In this document: positions 15,900 through 24,091 of the stretch, piece by piece
Position numbering within the stretch: the first letter of the stretch is position 1
Layout: every line of letters starts with the position of its first letter
Assembly (NCBI GenBank): GCA_000403315.2
Contig: KE159636.1
Span: 2,579,797 to 2,643,796, forward strand
DNA length: 64,000 bases
Source: Lachnospiraceae bacterium A2
GTDB lineage: Bacteria > Bacillota > Clostridia > Lachnospirales > Lachnospiraceae
Direction: 5' to 3'
Notes under the pieces: generated by a model
What the model saw: the letters and a program-made list of their open reading frames with translations, nothing else
Databases searched by the model: none
Told to the model about the DNA's origin: nothing
Made by a program: the position numbers and the translations under genes

Positions 15900-18353
15900 A
15901 TGAAGAAAAGGAACATTGCAGCCCGCATCTGCGCAGTCCTGCTGGCAGCAAGCCTGATTGCCGCTGACGCGTCCCCTGCTTTTGCCACAGAAGCAGCAGG
16001 AGAACAGGCCGCAGGCCACAGGCAGGCCATGGAAGACGGCTTTGCCGGGGAAGCGGCTGCCCAAAATGAAGACACAGACGCAGAAAACACTGCCGGGGAA
16101 GAAACACCAGGTACAGAGGAAGAAACCCCAAAAACGCTGGAGCTGGAAAGGCCAGGGGCAGCGGACCCTGCAGAACTGGATTTGCCCGATGGCGCAGGAT
16201 CAGAAACAGCGAACCCTGCAGAATTGGATTTGCCCGATGGCGCAGGGTCAGAAACAGCAGACCCTGCAGATCCAGAAGCTGGGCTGCCTGACGGGACAGG
16301 GAGGAGGCCTGAACTGTTTGACGGGGCAGTGCCAAGGGAAGGGCAGGAAACCCCTTCCGGCATACAGCAAAAAGAAGATGGGACCATTTATCAGGATGGT
16401 GTGCCCTACAACGGCTATTATATGGACAACGCCGGGGCACTTTACTCCGTGGCAGACGGGCAGCCAACGCCAGAAACCGGTACCGTAGCGGCAGGGACCC
16501 AGTATTACAACTGCCAAACGGCGAAAATGGAAGCGCTCCAAAGCAAGGCCATGTATATGGAAGGAAAGGCTTATACAGGCTATTACATAGACACCGATGG
16601 GATATTATACCAAGCTGCAAACGGGCTGGCAGAACCAAAAACCGGCATTGTCAGCACAGGGACCCAGTATTATAACTGCCAAACGGCAAAAATAATGGCC
16701 TTCCAGGGCTTAGCTGTGTATGTGGCAGGGAAAGCTTACACTGGCTATTACATGGATGCCGACGGGATATTATACCAGGCCGCAAATGGCCTTGTAGAAC
16801 CCCAGACCGGCACAGTAGCGGCAGGGGCGGAATACTATAGCAGCCAAGCGGCGAAAATAATGGCCTTCCAAAGCTTAACTGTGTATGTGGGAGGGAAAGT
16901 ATATTCCGGTTATTACACAGACCATGAAAATAAAATGTACCATTCCAGCAAAGGGGCGCCTGCCCTGAAAACTGGTTTGATGAAAGCTGGCACCGCATAT
17001 TACAGCTTCAATGAAAAAAAATCCCTGTCCCTCACAAAACAGGCCTTATATGTGGAAGGGAAGGTATACAGCGGCTACTACATGGACAGCAGCAAAAAAA
17101 TGTACAGCGTAACAAAGGGGACGCGCACCCTGAAAACTGGTTCGGTGAAGGCCGGCGCAAAGTATTACAGCTTCAATGAAAAAAAGACGCTGACGCTTGC
17201 AAAAAAGACGCTGTATGTAAAGGGAAAAGTATATACCGGCTACTACATGGACAGCAGCAAGAAGATGTACTACGCCAAGAAAGGGACGGCTTCCCTGAAA
17301 ACCGGCTCAGTGAAAGCTGGGGCTAAGTACTATAATTACAGCTCCAAAAAAACCTTAAAATTATCAAAAAAGACTTTATATGTAAAAGGGAAAGCATATA
17401 CCGGCTACTACATGGACAGCAGCAAGAAGATGTACTATGCCAAGAAAGGGACGGCTTCCCTGAAAACTGGCTCAGTAAAGGCCGGGGCCAAGTACTATAG
17501 CTACAAGTCCAAAAAAACCTTAAAATTATCAAAAAAGACTTTATATGTGAAAGGGAAAGCATATACCGGCTATTACATGGACAGCAGCCAAAAAATGTAC
17601 CGGGCAAACAAAGGCACATGCACCTTAACCACTGGGATACTGGAAGCTGGGACCAAGTACTATAGCTACAAGTCCAAAAAGACATTAACGCTACAGGGAC
17701 AGACGCTCTATGTGGAAGGGAAAGTATATACCGGCTATTATATGGATGCTGAAAATAAAATGCACCTGCTCAGCGGAGGGGCATCCACCCCAGTCAACGC
17801 AGCGCTGGACGCTGGGACGGCGTATTATAGCACCCAGGAAGGGAAGATGCTGTCGCTCCCGGCACAGACGGTATATGTCAATGGGAAGGAAATGGCCGGG
17901 ATGAGCCCGGAATCCCTGGCAACCCTCCAAAGGGCGCAGGCAGTTGTCGCCCGCATTACAAACGACAGCATGTCACGGGAGCAAAAGCTTAGGGCCTGCT
18001 TTGATTACGTGAAGACGGCTTACCGTGAAATCAACCCAAGGATCCCCCATTACAAAGGCATGGACTGGCCTGTCGTCTATGCAAATGACATGTTTGTAAA
18101 CGGAGCCGGGAACTGCTGCAGCTATGCCGCCGCTTTTGCATACATGGCAAAGGCCATTGGCTGTGAAGAAGTATACTGCTGCAACAGCGGCGGCCACGGA
18201 TGGGCTGAGATTGACGGGCTGGTCTATGACCCGGAATGGAGCAAATGGCACCATGCCTACAATTACTTTGCCCTTAGCTACAATACCCCAACAGACCAGG
18301 ACTATAAAGGGGCCATTGGGGCTGGCCATCCATGGATGCGCATAAAAATTTAG
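15900..18353 (+). CDS. Secreted protein with nine 55-residue repeats and a transglutaminase-like domain
   Basis: An 817-residue exported protein. Residues 1-29 are a signal peptide ending ASPAFA. Residues 30-165 are acidic, low-complexity, with short duplications (PAELDLPDGAGSETA). Nine tandem repeats of 55 residues follow (about 167-661), each with GK-YTGYYMD, KTG-V-AG-KYY and TLYV blocks; they resemble a beta-hairpin wall-binding or adhesion module. The C-terminus (about 675-817) is a transglutaminase/protease-like fold with Cys739 (GNC), His766 (GHGWAEI) and Asp777 (DPEW). It is probably surface-attached and processes or cross-links proteins or peptidoglycan peptides. It precedes glycan O-acylation genes. 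The middle repeats are nearly identical at DNA level, a sign of recent expansion. Confidence 0.8.
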   Translation: MKKRNIAARICAVLLAASLIAADASPAFATEAAGEQAAGHRQAMEDGFAGEAAAQNEDTDAENTAGEETPGTEEETPKTLELERPGAADPAELDLPDGAGSETANPAELDLPDGAGSETADPADPEAGLPDGTGRRPELFDGAVPREGQETPSGIQQKEDGTIYQDGVPYNGYYMDNAGALYSVADGQPTPETGTVAAGTQYYNCQTAKMEALQSKAMYMEGKAYTGYYIDTDGILYQAANGLAEPKTGIVSTGTQYYNCQTAKIMAFQGLAVYVAGKAYTGYYMDADGILYQAANGLVEPQTGTVAAGAEYYSSQAAKIMAFQSLTVYVGGKVYSGYYTDHENKMYHSSKGAPALKTGLMKAGTAYYSFNEKKSLSLTKQALYVEGKVYSGYYMDSSKKMYSVTKGTRTLKTGSVKAGAKYYSFNEKKTLTLAKKTLYVKGKVYTGYYMDSSKKMYYAKKGTASLKTGSVKAGAKYYNYSSKKTLKLSKKTLYVKGKAYTGYYMDSSKKMYYAKKGTASLKTGSVKAGAKYYSYKSKKTLKLSKKTLYVKGKAYTGYYMDSSQKMYRANKGTCTLTTGILEAGTKYYSYKSKKTLTLQGQTLYVEGKVYTGYYMDAENKMHLLSGGASTPVNAALDAGTAYYSTQEGKMLSLPAQTVYVNGKEMAGMSPESLATLQRAQAVVARITNDSMSREQKLRACFDYVKTAYREINPRIPHYKGMDWPVVYANDMFVNGAGNCCSYAAAFAYMAKAIGCEEVYCCNSGGHGWAEIDGLVYDPEWSKWHHAYNYFALSYNTPTDQDYKGAIGAGHPWMRIKI

Positions 18354-18392
18354 CATGTGATGCCTTGATGGAACGAAAGGAATAAATAGAAA

Positions 18393-19811
18393 ATGGTTTT
18401 TAGTTCATTGGTATTTTTATGCATATTTTTCCCGGTGGTTTTTTGCCTGCATACTGCAATCCCTTCCACAAACCTGCGGAATGTGCTCCTGATTGTAGCA
18501 AGCCTGTTTTTTTACGCATTTGGGGAACCGGTTTACGTGCTCCTGATGGTGGCAAGCGCCTTTTTCAATTACCTGTGCGCGCTCCTGATGGAACGGGCAA
18601 ACCGGAAAGCTGTGCTGGCCGTGGCCGTGGCAGCCAACATCGGGGTTTTAGGCGTGTTTAAATACATGGGGTTTTTTGCCGCAACCATCAGCAGCGCGCT
18701 GCATCTGAGCCTGGATGTCCCGCAGATTGCGCTGCCGATCGGGATTTCGTTTTTTACCTTCCAAGCCATGTCCTATGTGATTGACGTGTACCGGGGGCAA
18801 GTGGCTGCCCAGAGGAGTTTCGGCAAAGTGCTGCTGTACATCTCCTTTTTCCCGCAGCTAATTGCAGGGCCGATTGTAAAATACAGGGACATTGCCCTTG
18901 AAATTGACAGCCGCAGCGTAACTTTAAAAGAAACCGCCCTTGGCTTAAGGCGCTTTATCTGCGGGCTTTCGAAGAAAATATTGGTGGCGAATACCATGGC
19001 CGTGGCCGCAGACCATGCCTTCCAGCAGGGGGCGGGCTCTTTGGACGCCCTGGGCGCATGGATTGGCGCCATTGCCTACACCATGCAGATTTATTATGAT
19101 TTCAGCGGGTACAGCGACATGGCAATCGGGCTGGGGCAGATGTTCGGCTTCCATTTCAGGGAGAACTTCCAGCACCCCTACGGCTCACCCACCATCAAGG
19201 AATTTTGGCGGCGCTGGCATATTTCCCTTTCCTCATGGTTTAAGGACTATGTGTACATCCCCCTTGGGGGAAACCGGAAAGGGGCAGTGCGGGCAGGATT
19301 CCACAAGGTGCTGGTATTTTTCCTGACGGGGCTCTGGCATGGGGCCAACTGGACCTTTGTGGCATGGGGCCTGTTCCATGGGGCCTTCAGCTTCCTTGAG
19401 GAGGCTGTCCCAGCCATAAAAAAACTGCCCCGCGCCATACTGCATGTCTACACCATGCTGGTTGTGACGGTAGGGTTCGTCATTTTCCGGGCAGACACCA
19501 TCGGCGAAGCCATTGCCTTTATTGGGAAAATGTTCACTGGCTTTGCGTTCTCGGCGGCATCCCTGTCCTTTGACTTCCAGCAGCTTACGCCATTTTTCCT
19601 TGTAATGCTGGCTGCAGCCATAATCGGCTGTGCCCCGCTGCGCCCCCTTACCTTAAAGCTTGGGGCGGCGGCAAAGCAGGAAGGGGAACTGCCCCCAAAA
19701 GAAAACTTTGTGCAGGCAGCGCTGTACGTGGCTGCCTTTGTGCTGCTCCTTTGGTGCATTATCCGCCTTTCCGGCGGCTCGTATAACCCCTTCATCTATT
19801 TCCGGTTTTAG
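18393..19811 (+). CDS. MBOAT O-acyltransferase, AlgI type
   Basis: A 472-residue polytopic membrane enzyme of the MBOAT family. The family core is clear: PIGISFFTFQAMSYVIDVYR, the region DFSGYSDMAIGLG, and the catalytic-histidine motif GLWHGANWTFVAWGLFHG with His316 and His329. AlgI-type proteins move acyl groups, usually acetyl, across the membrane for transfer to an exported polysaccharide. The next gene encodes an AlgX/DHHW-type extracytoplasmic partner, completing the usual pair. The target polymer is not encoded nearby, so it may be a wall polysaccharide or peptidoglycan; this is inferred. Confidence 0.93.
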   Translation: MVFSSLVFLCIFFPVVFCLHTAIPSTNLRNVLLIVASLFFYAFGEPVYVLLMVASAFFNYLCALLMERANRKAVLAVAVAANIGVLGVFKYMGFFAATISSALHLSLDVPQIALPIGISFFTFQAMSYVIDVYRGQVAAQRSFGKVLLYISFFPQLIAGPIVKYRDIALEIDSRSVTLKETALGLRRFICGLSKKILVANTMAVAADHAFQQGAGSLDALGAWIGAIAYTMQIYYDFSGYSDMAIGLGQMFGFHFRENFQHPYGSPTIKEFWRRWHISLSSWFKDYVYIPLGGNRKGAVRAGFHKVLVFFLTGLWHGANWTFVAWGLFHGAFSFLEEAVPAIKKLPRAILHVYTMLVVTVGFVIFRADTIGEAIAFIGKMFTGFAFSAASLSFDFQQLTPFFLVMLAAAIIGCAPLRPLTLKLGAAAKQEGELPPKENFVQAALYVAAFVLLLWCIIRLSGGSYNPFIYFRF

Positions 19812-19836
19812 GGGAAGCCATGACAGAACGGAGGGA

Positions 19837-21240
19837 ATGATTCAGTTGAAAAAGTATGTAATATTCATAACCGCCTGCCTTGTGGCCTGCCTTCTGCCCT
19901 TTGCAGGGATGGCAGTGCGCCCCACAACGGCCAGCACGGAAAATAAGGCGCTGCCCACTTTCCCGGGCCTGAAGGCAAAGGACGGGCATTGGAACCAAGA
20001 TTTTTTTCAGGAGCTGGAACAGTACTTTAACGGGCGTTTTGCGTTCCGCAACGAACTGGTCTACTTGGACGCGAAGATACAGGGCTCCTTGTTCCACGTT
20101 TCAAATGTGGATTCCGTAACGTATGGGAAAGACGGCTGGCTGTATTACTCCTCTACGCTGGGGGACTACCTGGGCCACAGCAGGATGGACGGGCGGCAGA
20201 TTTACAGCCTTGCCCATAACCTTTCCCTTGCCCAGCAGTACGTGGAAGGGCAGGGGGCAGGCTTTGTCCTTGCAATCCCGCCCAATAAAAACACATTGTA
20301 CGGGGAGCATATGCCATATTATGCCTCCCATATTGCAGACCCCACCCATAACATAGACCTGCTGGCGCCCAAACTGCAGGAGCTGGGCGTCACTTATGCA
20401 GACCTCCTTGGGATGTTCCGGGAAGAACAGGAAGTGCTGTACCTGAAACGGGACTCCCACTGGAATATGAAAGGGGCTCGCATGGCATACAACTGCATGA
20501 TGGATGCCTTGGGGGATGCCCATGAGGACTATGGGGACGCCCCTGCCACCCGGGCAAAGGACAGGGACGGCGACCTGAACCGGATGCTCTACACCTTTTA
20601 TGGGGAAAAAGAACTGGACTACAAGTACAGCATCGGGGATGGATATTCCTATACGGAGGGCACCGGGGACGTTGAGGAACCATGGATCCAGACAGCCGGG
20701 GCGTCAGGCAGCGGCACGCTGCTCATGTTCCGGGATTCCTTCGGGAACACGCTGATCCCTTTCTTTGCAGGCCAGTTTCAAAAGGCATGCTTCACAAAAG
20801 AAAGCCCTTATGGGCTGGAAACCCTGATGGCGGAGCACCACCCAGACACCGTCGTGTTTGAGAAGGTAGAGCGGAACCTTGCCGAGTTCACCAACATGCC
20901 GCCCATTATCCCTGCGCCGGCGGCAAAGACCCCGCAGGATGCAGAGCCTGTGGGCTCCGGCACAACCATCGGCATAGGGACGCTGGAATACGACGCCGCC
21001 TATTATAAAATCAGCGGGGAAGTGGACAGCTCCCTGGTGAATGAGGAAACAGACATTATCATACAGGCCAATGGCGCCTGCTTCCAGGCATACCTTACCG
21101 GCACAAACGGCTATGTGGCTTACCTGAAAAAAGAGGATTTGCCCCAGTTCCCCATAGAAGCCAGCATACTGACAGAAGACCAGGGGTTCTACAAGCTGGT
21201 TAAAACGGAAACGTTAGGGGAAGAAGGGATGCTGCCATAG
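19837..21240 (+). CDS. DHHW/AlgX-type acetyltransferase partner
   Basis: An exported SGNH-like protein of about 465 residues with an N-terminal membrane anchor (VIFITACLVACLLPFAGMAV). Counting from 19837, the catalytic-looking residues are Asp206 and His208 in RDSHWN and Ser301 in FRDSFGN, the pattern of the DHHW family that completes glycan O-acetylation with AlgI-like MBOATs. The C-terminal 100 residues form an extra beta-rich domain. ATG 19837 is only 2 bases from GGAGGG; TTG 19846, 11 bases away, gives a more natural signal anchor and is an alternative start. It follows the MBOAT gene by 25 bases. Confidence 0.82.
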   Translation: MIQLKKYVIFITACLVACLLPFAGMAVRPTTASTENKALPTFPGLKAKDGHWNQDFFQELEQYFNGRFAFRNELVYLDAKIQGSLFHVSNVDSVTYGKDGWLYYSSTLGDYLGHSRMDGRQIYSLAHNLSLAQQYVEGQGAGFVLAIPPNKNTLYGEHMPYYASHIADPTHNIDLLAPKLQELGVTYADLLGMFREEQEVLYLKRDSHWNMKGARMAYNCMMDALGDAHEDYGDAPATRAKDRDGDLNRMLYTFYGEKELDYKYSIGDGYSYTEGTGDVEEPWIQTAGASGSGTLLMFRDSFGNTLIPFFAGQFQKACFTKESPYGLETLMAEHHPDTVVFEKVERNLAEFTNMPPIIPAPAAKTPQDAEPVGSGTTIGIGTLEYDAAYYKISGEVDSSLVNEETDIIIQANGACFQAYLTGTNGYVAYLKKEDLPQFPIEASILTEDQGFYKLVKTETLGEEGMLP

Positions 21241-21278
21241 GCAGCCTGACACTTAGAAAAACAAGGAGAATAAGAGAA

Positions 21279-22247
21279 ATGAAAAAGATAAAAAAAATGG
21301 CAATGCTGGGGGTGGCTGCGCTGTTCCTGCTGGGGCTGTGCGCCTGCGGGAAAGCCACCGTCAAGATCAACGACGGAGGGACAGTCACAGAAATAGAAAC
21401 GTCCGTCCCAAGTACCGTGGAAAAAATACTTGGGGAAGCAGAAATTGCACTGGAGGAAGGGGATGAAGTAACCCCCTCCCTTGACACAGAGATTTCAGAG
21501 GAACAGGAAATTGTAATTTTAAGGAAACATACCGTCAAGCTGACAGCCGATGGGAAAACCAGGGAAGTCATAATGGCCGGTGGGACAGTCGGCGACCTCC
21601 TGAAGCAGGAAGGCATCACCCTTGGGGAGAAGCAGCATATTAACCACGGCCTGGAGGAAAACCTGGCAGACGGCATGGAGCTTAAGATTTCCTATTCCTA
21701 CAGCATAAAGGTCCAATGCGACGGGGAAACCAAGGAGCATGAAACAGAAGAAGCAACTGTCAGCGGCGCGCTGGCAGAGCTTGGGATTACGCTGGGTGAA
21801 AACGACCGGGTAACCCCGGCGGCGTCCGAAGCCGTCACTGACGGGATGGAAATTGTTGTGAACCGGGTAACCGTGGAAACCGTCGTGGAAACAGAGGAAA
21901 TTGGGTATGAAACCACCTACCAGAATGACAGCTCCCTCCCGAAAGGGGATGAGCGCGTCAGCACGGAAGGCCAGAACGGCACAAAAGAAGTGTCCTACAA
22001 GGTGACTTACGTAGACGGCGCCGAGGAGTCCAGGGAAGTGGAAAATGAAACCATCACAAAAGAGCCGGTAACGAAAGTTGTCAGCGTAGGGACAAAAGAA
22101 GAAGCGCCGCCAGCCCCAGCAGAAGCGCCCGCAGCCCCTGAAAGGAGCGTAGTATCGAAAAAAGCCTTTTATAACTGCGACGATGCTTCCCATGGGTATT
22201 ATGAAATCACTTATTCCGACGGCAGCGTGGAATACCAGGAATTTTAA
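21279..22247 (+). CDS. Lipoprotein with DUF348 repeats and a G5 domain
   Basis: A 322-residue predicted lipoprotein: signal peptide with lipobox LCAC (Cys23). Three DUF348-like ubiquitin-fold repeats (about 25-80, 85-135, 140-190) are followed by a G5 domain (about 190-270) and a Pro/Ala linker with a short C-terminal tail (YEITYSDGSVEYQEF). YabE/resuscitation-factor-like proteins have this front half, but the usual lytic (3D or Rpf) domain is missing here, so it may bind wall glycan or regulate a hydrolase rather than cut. It lies 38 bases behind the DHHW gene and probably shares its transcript. Confidence 0.78.
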   Translation: MKKIKKMAMLGVAALFLLGLCACGKATVKINDGGTVTEIETSVPSTVEKILGEAEIALEEGDEVTPSLDTEISEEQEIVILRKHTVKLTADGKTREVIMAGGTVGDLLKQEGITLGEKQHINHGLEENLADGMELKISYSYSIKVQCDGETKEHETEEATVSGALAELGITLGENDRVTPAASEAVTDGMEIVVNRVTVETVVETEEIGYETTYQNDSSLPKGDERVSTEGQNGTKEVSYKVTYVDGAEESREVENETITKEPVTKVVSVGTKEEAPPAPAEAPAAPERSVVSKKAFYNCDDASHGYYEITYSDGSVEYQEF

Positions 22248-22501
22248 AGATTTGCAGGCAGGGGGCGGTGCCGCGGAATGCGCGCCGTTCCCCGCCAAAA
22301 CAGGACAATTGGCAGACGCCATCTTATCTATCCGGGACATATTGGGCATCATGCCTGCTGGGGCAGGGAACTCCCCCTGCTGCCAGATACCAGCGCTGCC
22401 CTTGCCCGGTATCGCCTAAGCCATCTCACCATCCATTTCCCTTCTGAAAAAACAGGTCCAATGGAAATTTACAGCTTCCTTAAAAACTTTCCGTTTCCCT
22501 A
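22248..22501. other. Intergenic region, no gene seen
   Basis: About 250 GC-rich bases with scattered small inverted repeats (for example GATACC at 22385 and GGTATC at 22408) but no convincing open frame on either strand and no clear terminator. Confidence 0.4.
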
Positions 22502-22532
22502 TTGACCGTACAGTTACTGTATGGTTTATGAT
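22502..22532 (+). promoter_or_regulatory. MerR-type promoter of a MATE pump
   Basis: TTGACC (22502-22507) and TATGAT (22527-22532) are 19 bases apart, and the spacer region contains a nearly perfect dyad CCGTACAG-TTA-CTGTATGG (22506-22524). This is the standard layout of promoters activated by MerR-family regulators. The regulator is not adjacent; the TipA-type MerR at 12.8 kb is one candidate, though its own dyad differs. Confidence 0.65.
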
Positions 22533-22596
22533 ACCAGATGTAGGGAAGAAACGTAAGGGGAAAGCCAAGCTGATCCCCAAGGAAGGAGAAGGACTT

Positions 22597-23176
22597 ATGG
22601 AAGATACAAACGTATATGGAAAACCTGTAACCCTGAAAAACATTTTAAAATTCGCCGTCCCCACCATCGCAATGACAGTTTTCATGTCATTTTACACCAT
22701 GGTGGACGGGCTGTTTGTTTCAAATTTCATTGGCACGGACGCGTTGTCAGCCATCAACCTGACTGCCCCAGTCATCCAGCTTGTGACAGCTATTTCTACC
22801 ATGCTTGCCCGTGATTTCAGCCGTGACGGTTTTTGCATCCTTTGCCCTGACGCACCCACTGGTGTCCATTTTTGCCCGCCCGGACAACCCTGTGTACGGC
22901 CTTGCAGTGGCCGGGAACCGTATCTGCACCATTGCGCTGTGTTTCATTGGGTTTAATATTTTTGCCAGCGGGATGTTCACCGCCCTGTCCAATGGGGCTG
23001 TTTCCGCCATCCTTGCATTTTCAAGGTCTTTCGTGTTCATGCTGGCAGCAATGCTGGTCCTGCCCCGGTTTTTTGGGGTAACCGGAATCTGGCTGGCAAC
23101 GCCGGCGGCGGAGCTTATGGCGCTTGCTTTATCTTTTGGGATGTTTTTCATGTATAGAAAGAGGTATGGGTATTAA
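22597..23176 (+). pseudogene. MATE efflux transporter, internally deleted
   Basis: The first frame encodes the N-terminal 67 residues of a MATE pump (PVTLKNILKFAVPTIAMTVF, then MVDGLFVSNFIGTDALSAIN). Near 22800 the frame changes and the final 120 residues of the family follow (ALCFIGFNIFASGMFTALSN to MFFMYRKRYGY). A complete MATE has about 450 residues in 12 helices; about 250 are missing from the middle and the ends are out of frame, so it cannot make a pump. The promoter and ribosome site are intact, which suggests a recent loss. Confidence 0.85.
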
Positions 23177-23261
23177 CCCTATATAAGGGGGCAGAAGGAG
23201 GCCTTTGGCCTTAACACATGGAATGCCGGATATGCCAAAATCCGGCGGGAAAGGAGGGCAT

Positions 23262-23558
23262 ATGGGGCAGAAAACCTACAAATATGAATCCCTGATTTAC
23301 GAAGCGCAGGGGAAGGGAGGGGCATACGTCATATTCCCCTACGACATCCGGGAGGAATTCGGCAAAGGGCGGGTGAAAGTCCACGCCACCTTCGACGGGG
23401 AGCCTTACGACGGCAGCATCGTCAACATGGGCGTCACCCATGCGGACGGCAGCATCTGCTACATTATCGGCATACGCAAGGATATCCGGGCCAAAATCGG
23501 CAAGCAGCCGGGAGAAAGAGTAGCCGTGACCATAGAAAGCAGGGAACCGGCAACGTAA
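23262..23558 (+). CDS. DUF1905 family protein
   Basis: A 98-residue protein of the DUF1905 family (small beta-barrel, function unknown): YVIFPYDIREEFGKGRVKVH, then ATFDGEPYDGSIVNMG and a closing IRAKIGKQPGERVAVTI. No signal or membrane segment. ATG 23262 is preceded by AAAGGAGGG. Alone between the MATE relic and the next gene; full length for the family. Confidence 0.8.
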   Translation: MGQKTYKYESLIYEAQGKGGAYVIFPYDIREEFGKGRVKVHATFDGEPYDGSIVNMGVTHADGSICYIIGIRKDIRAKIGKQPGERVAVTIESREPAT

Positions 23559-23618
23559 TTCCCATTTTTTGTATAAAATATCAAATCCGGCAAATACTAC
23601 CAAAAAAAGGAGTTTGAC

Positions 23619-24026
23619 ATGGAAAAAAAATGTAGTATTCGCTTCTTGTTGCTGGGAATTACCTTAAGCGCAGCCGTAAGCTTAAGCGCAGGCTTTTTCG
23701 CCGGCTCCCAAAAAAGCTGGAAAACTTATGAAGAACGCATTGTCCTGCTCCAGCAGCAGAATGAAGCGCTTTTGGCCCGGCAGGAAACCGGCGGGGCTGC
23801 GCAAAGCCTTGCTGAGAGCATGAAGCCCGTGGAGCCCTATGCATATGTCCTGCTGGAGGAAGACGGCTATGTGGCAGTTTACCACTGGGACAGGAAAAAT
23901 TTGTTTTCCACCACGGACATCTCAGTGGCAGATCTGCCCCAAGACCTGCAGGAAGAAATCCGGGAGGGGAAGCCCATTGAAAATGAAGCCCAGCTCTATA
24001 ATTTTCTGGAAAATTACACAAGTTAG
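23619..24026 (+). CDS. Membrane-anchored small protein, BofC-C-like end
   Basis: A 135-residue protein with an N-terminal membrane segment (about residues 7-27), a short coiled-coil stretch (YEERIVLLQQQNEALLARQE) and a C-terminal globular part of about 65 residues (YAYVLLEEDGYVAVYHWD to LYNFLENYTS) resembling the small domain at the end of BofC. Function unknown. Similar small genes often precede the HI0933-type oxidoreductase in Lachnospiraceae, as here; that remark is from memory. AAAAGGAG precedes the ATG. Confidence 0.65.
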   Translation: MEKKCSIRFLLLGITLSAAVSLSAGFFAGSQKSWKTYEERIVLLQQQNEALLARQETGGAAQSLAESMKPVEPYAYVLLEEDGYVAVYHWDRKNLFSTTDISVADLPQDLQEEIREGKPIENEAQLYNFLENYTS

Positions 24027-24038
24027 CCCACTTGGAAC

Positions 24039-24067
24039 TTGAAACTTGTGTTTGTGAGTGTTATAAT
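24039..24067 (+). promoter_or_regulatory. Sigma-A promoter
   Basis: TTGAAA (24039-24044), 17-base spacer, TATAAT (24062-24067), 25 bases before the oxidoreductase ATG. It may drive the long run of genes through mutS and mutL, since no terminator is seen between them. Confidence 0.65.
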
Positions 24068-24091
24068 ATCGGAAAATGGCAGGGCGGGCAT

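Noticed and set aside
16398..17880. Regular repeats as a possible CRISPR array
   Set aside because: The 165-bp period is in frame, encodes 55-residue protein repeats and has no unique spacers.
21519..22352. Minus-strand open frame of 277 codons opposite the G5 lipoprotein
   Set aside because: The plus-strand gene has a lipobox, DUF348 and G5 patterns; the minus frame has none and begins beyond it without a ribosome site.
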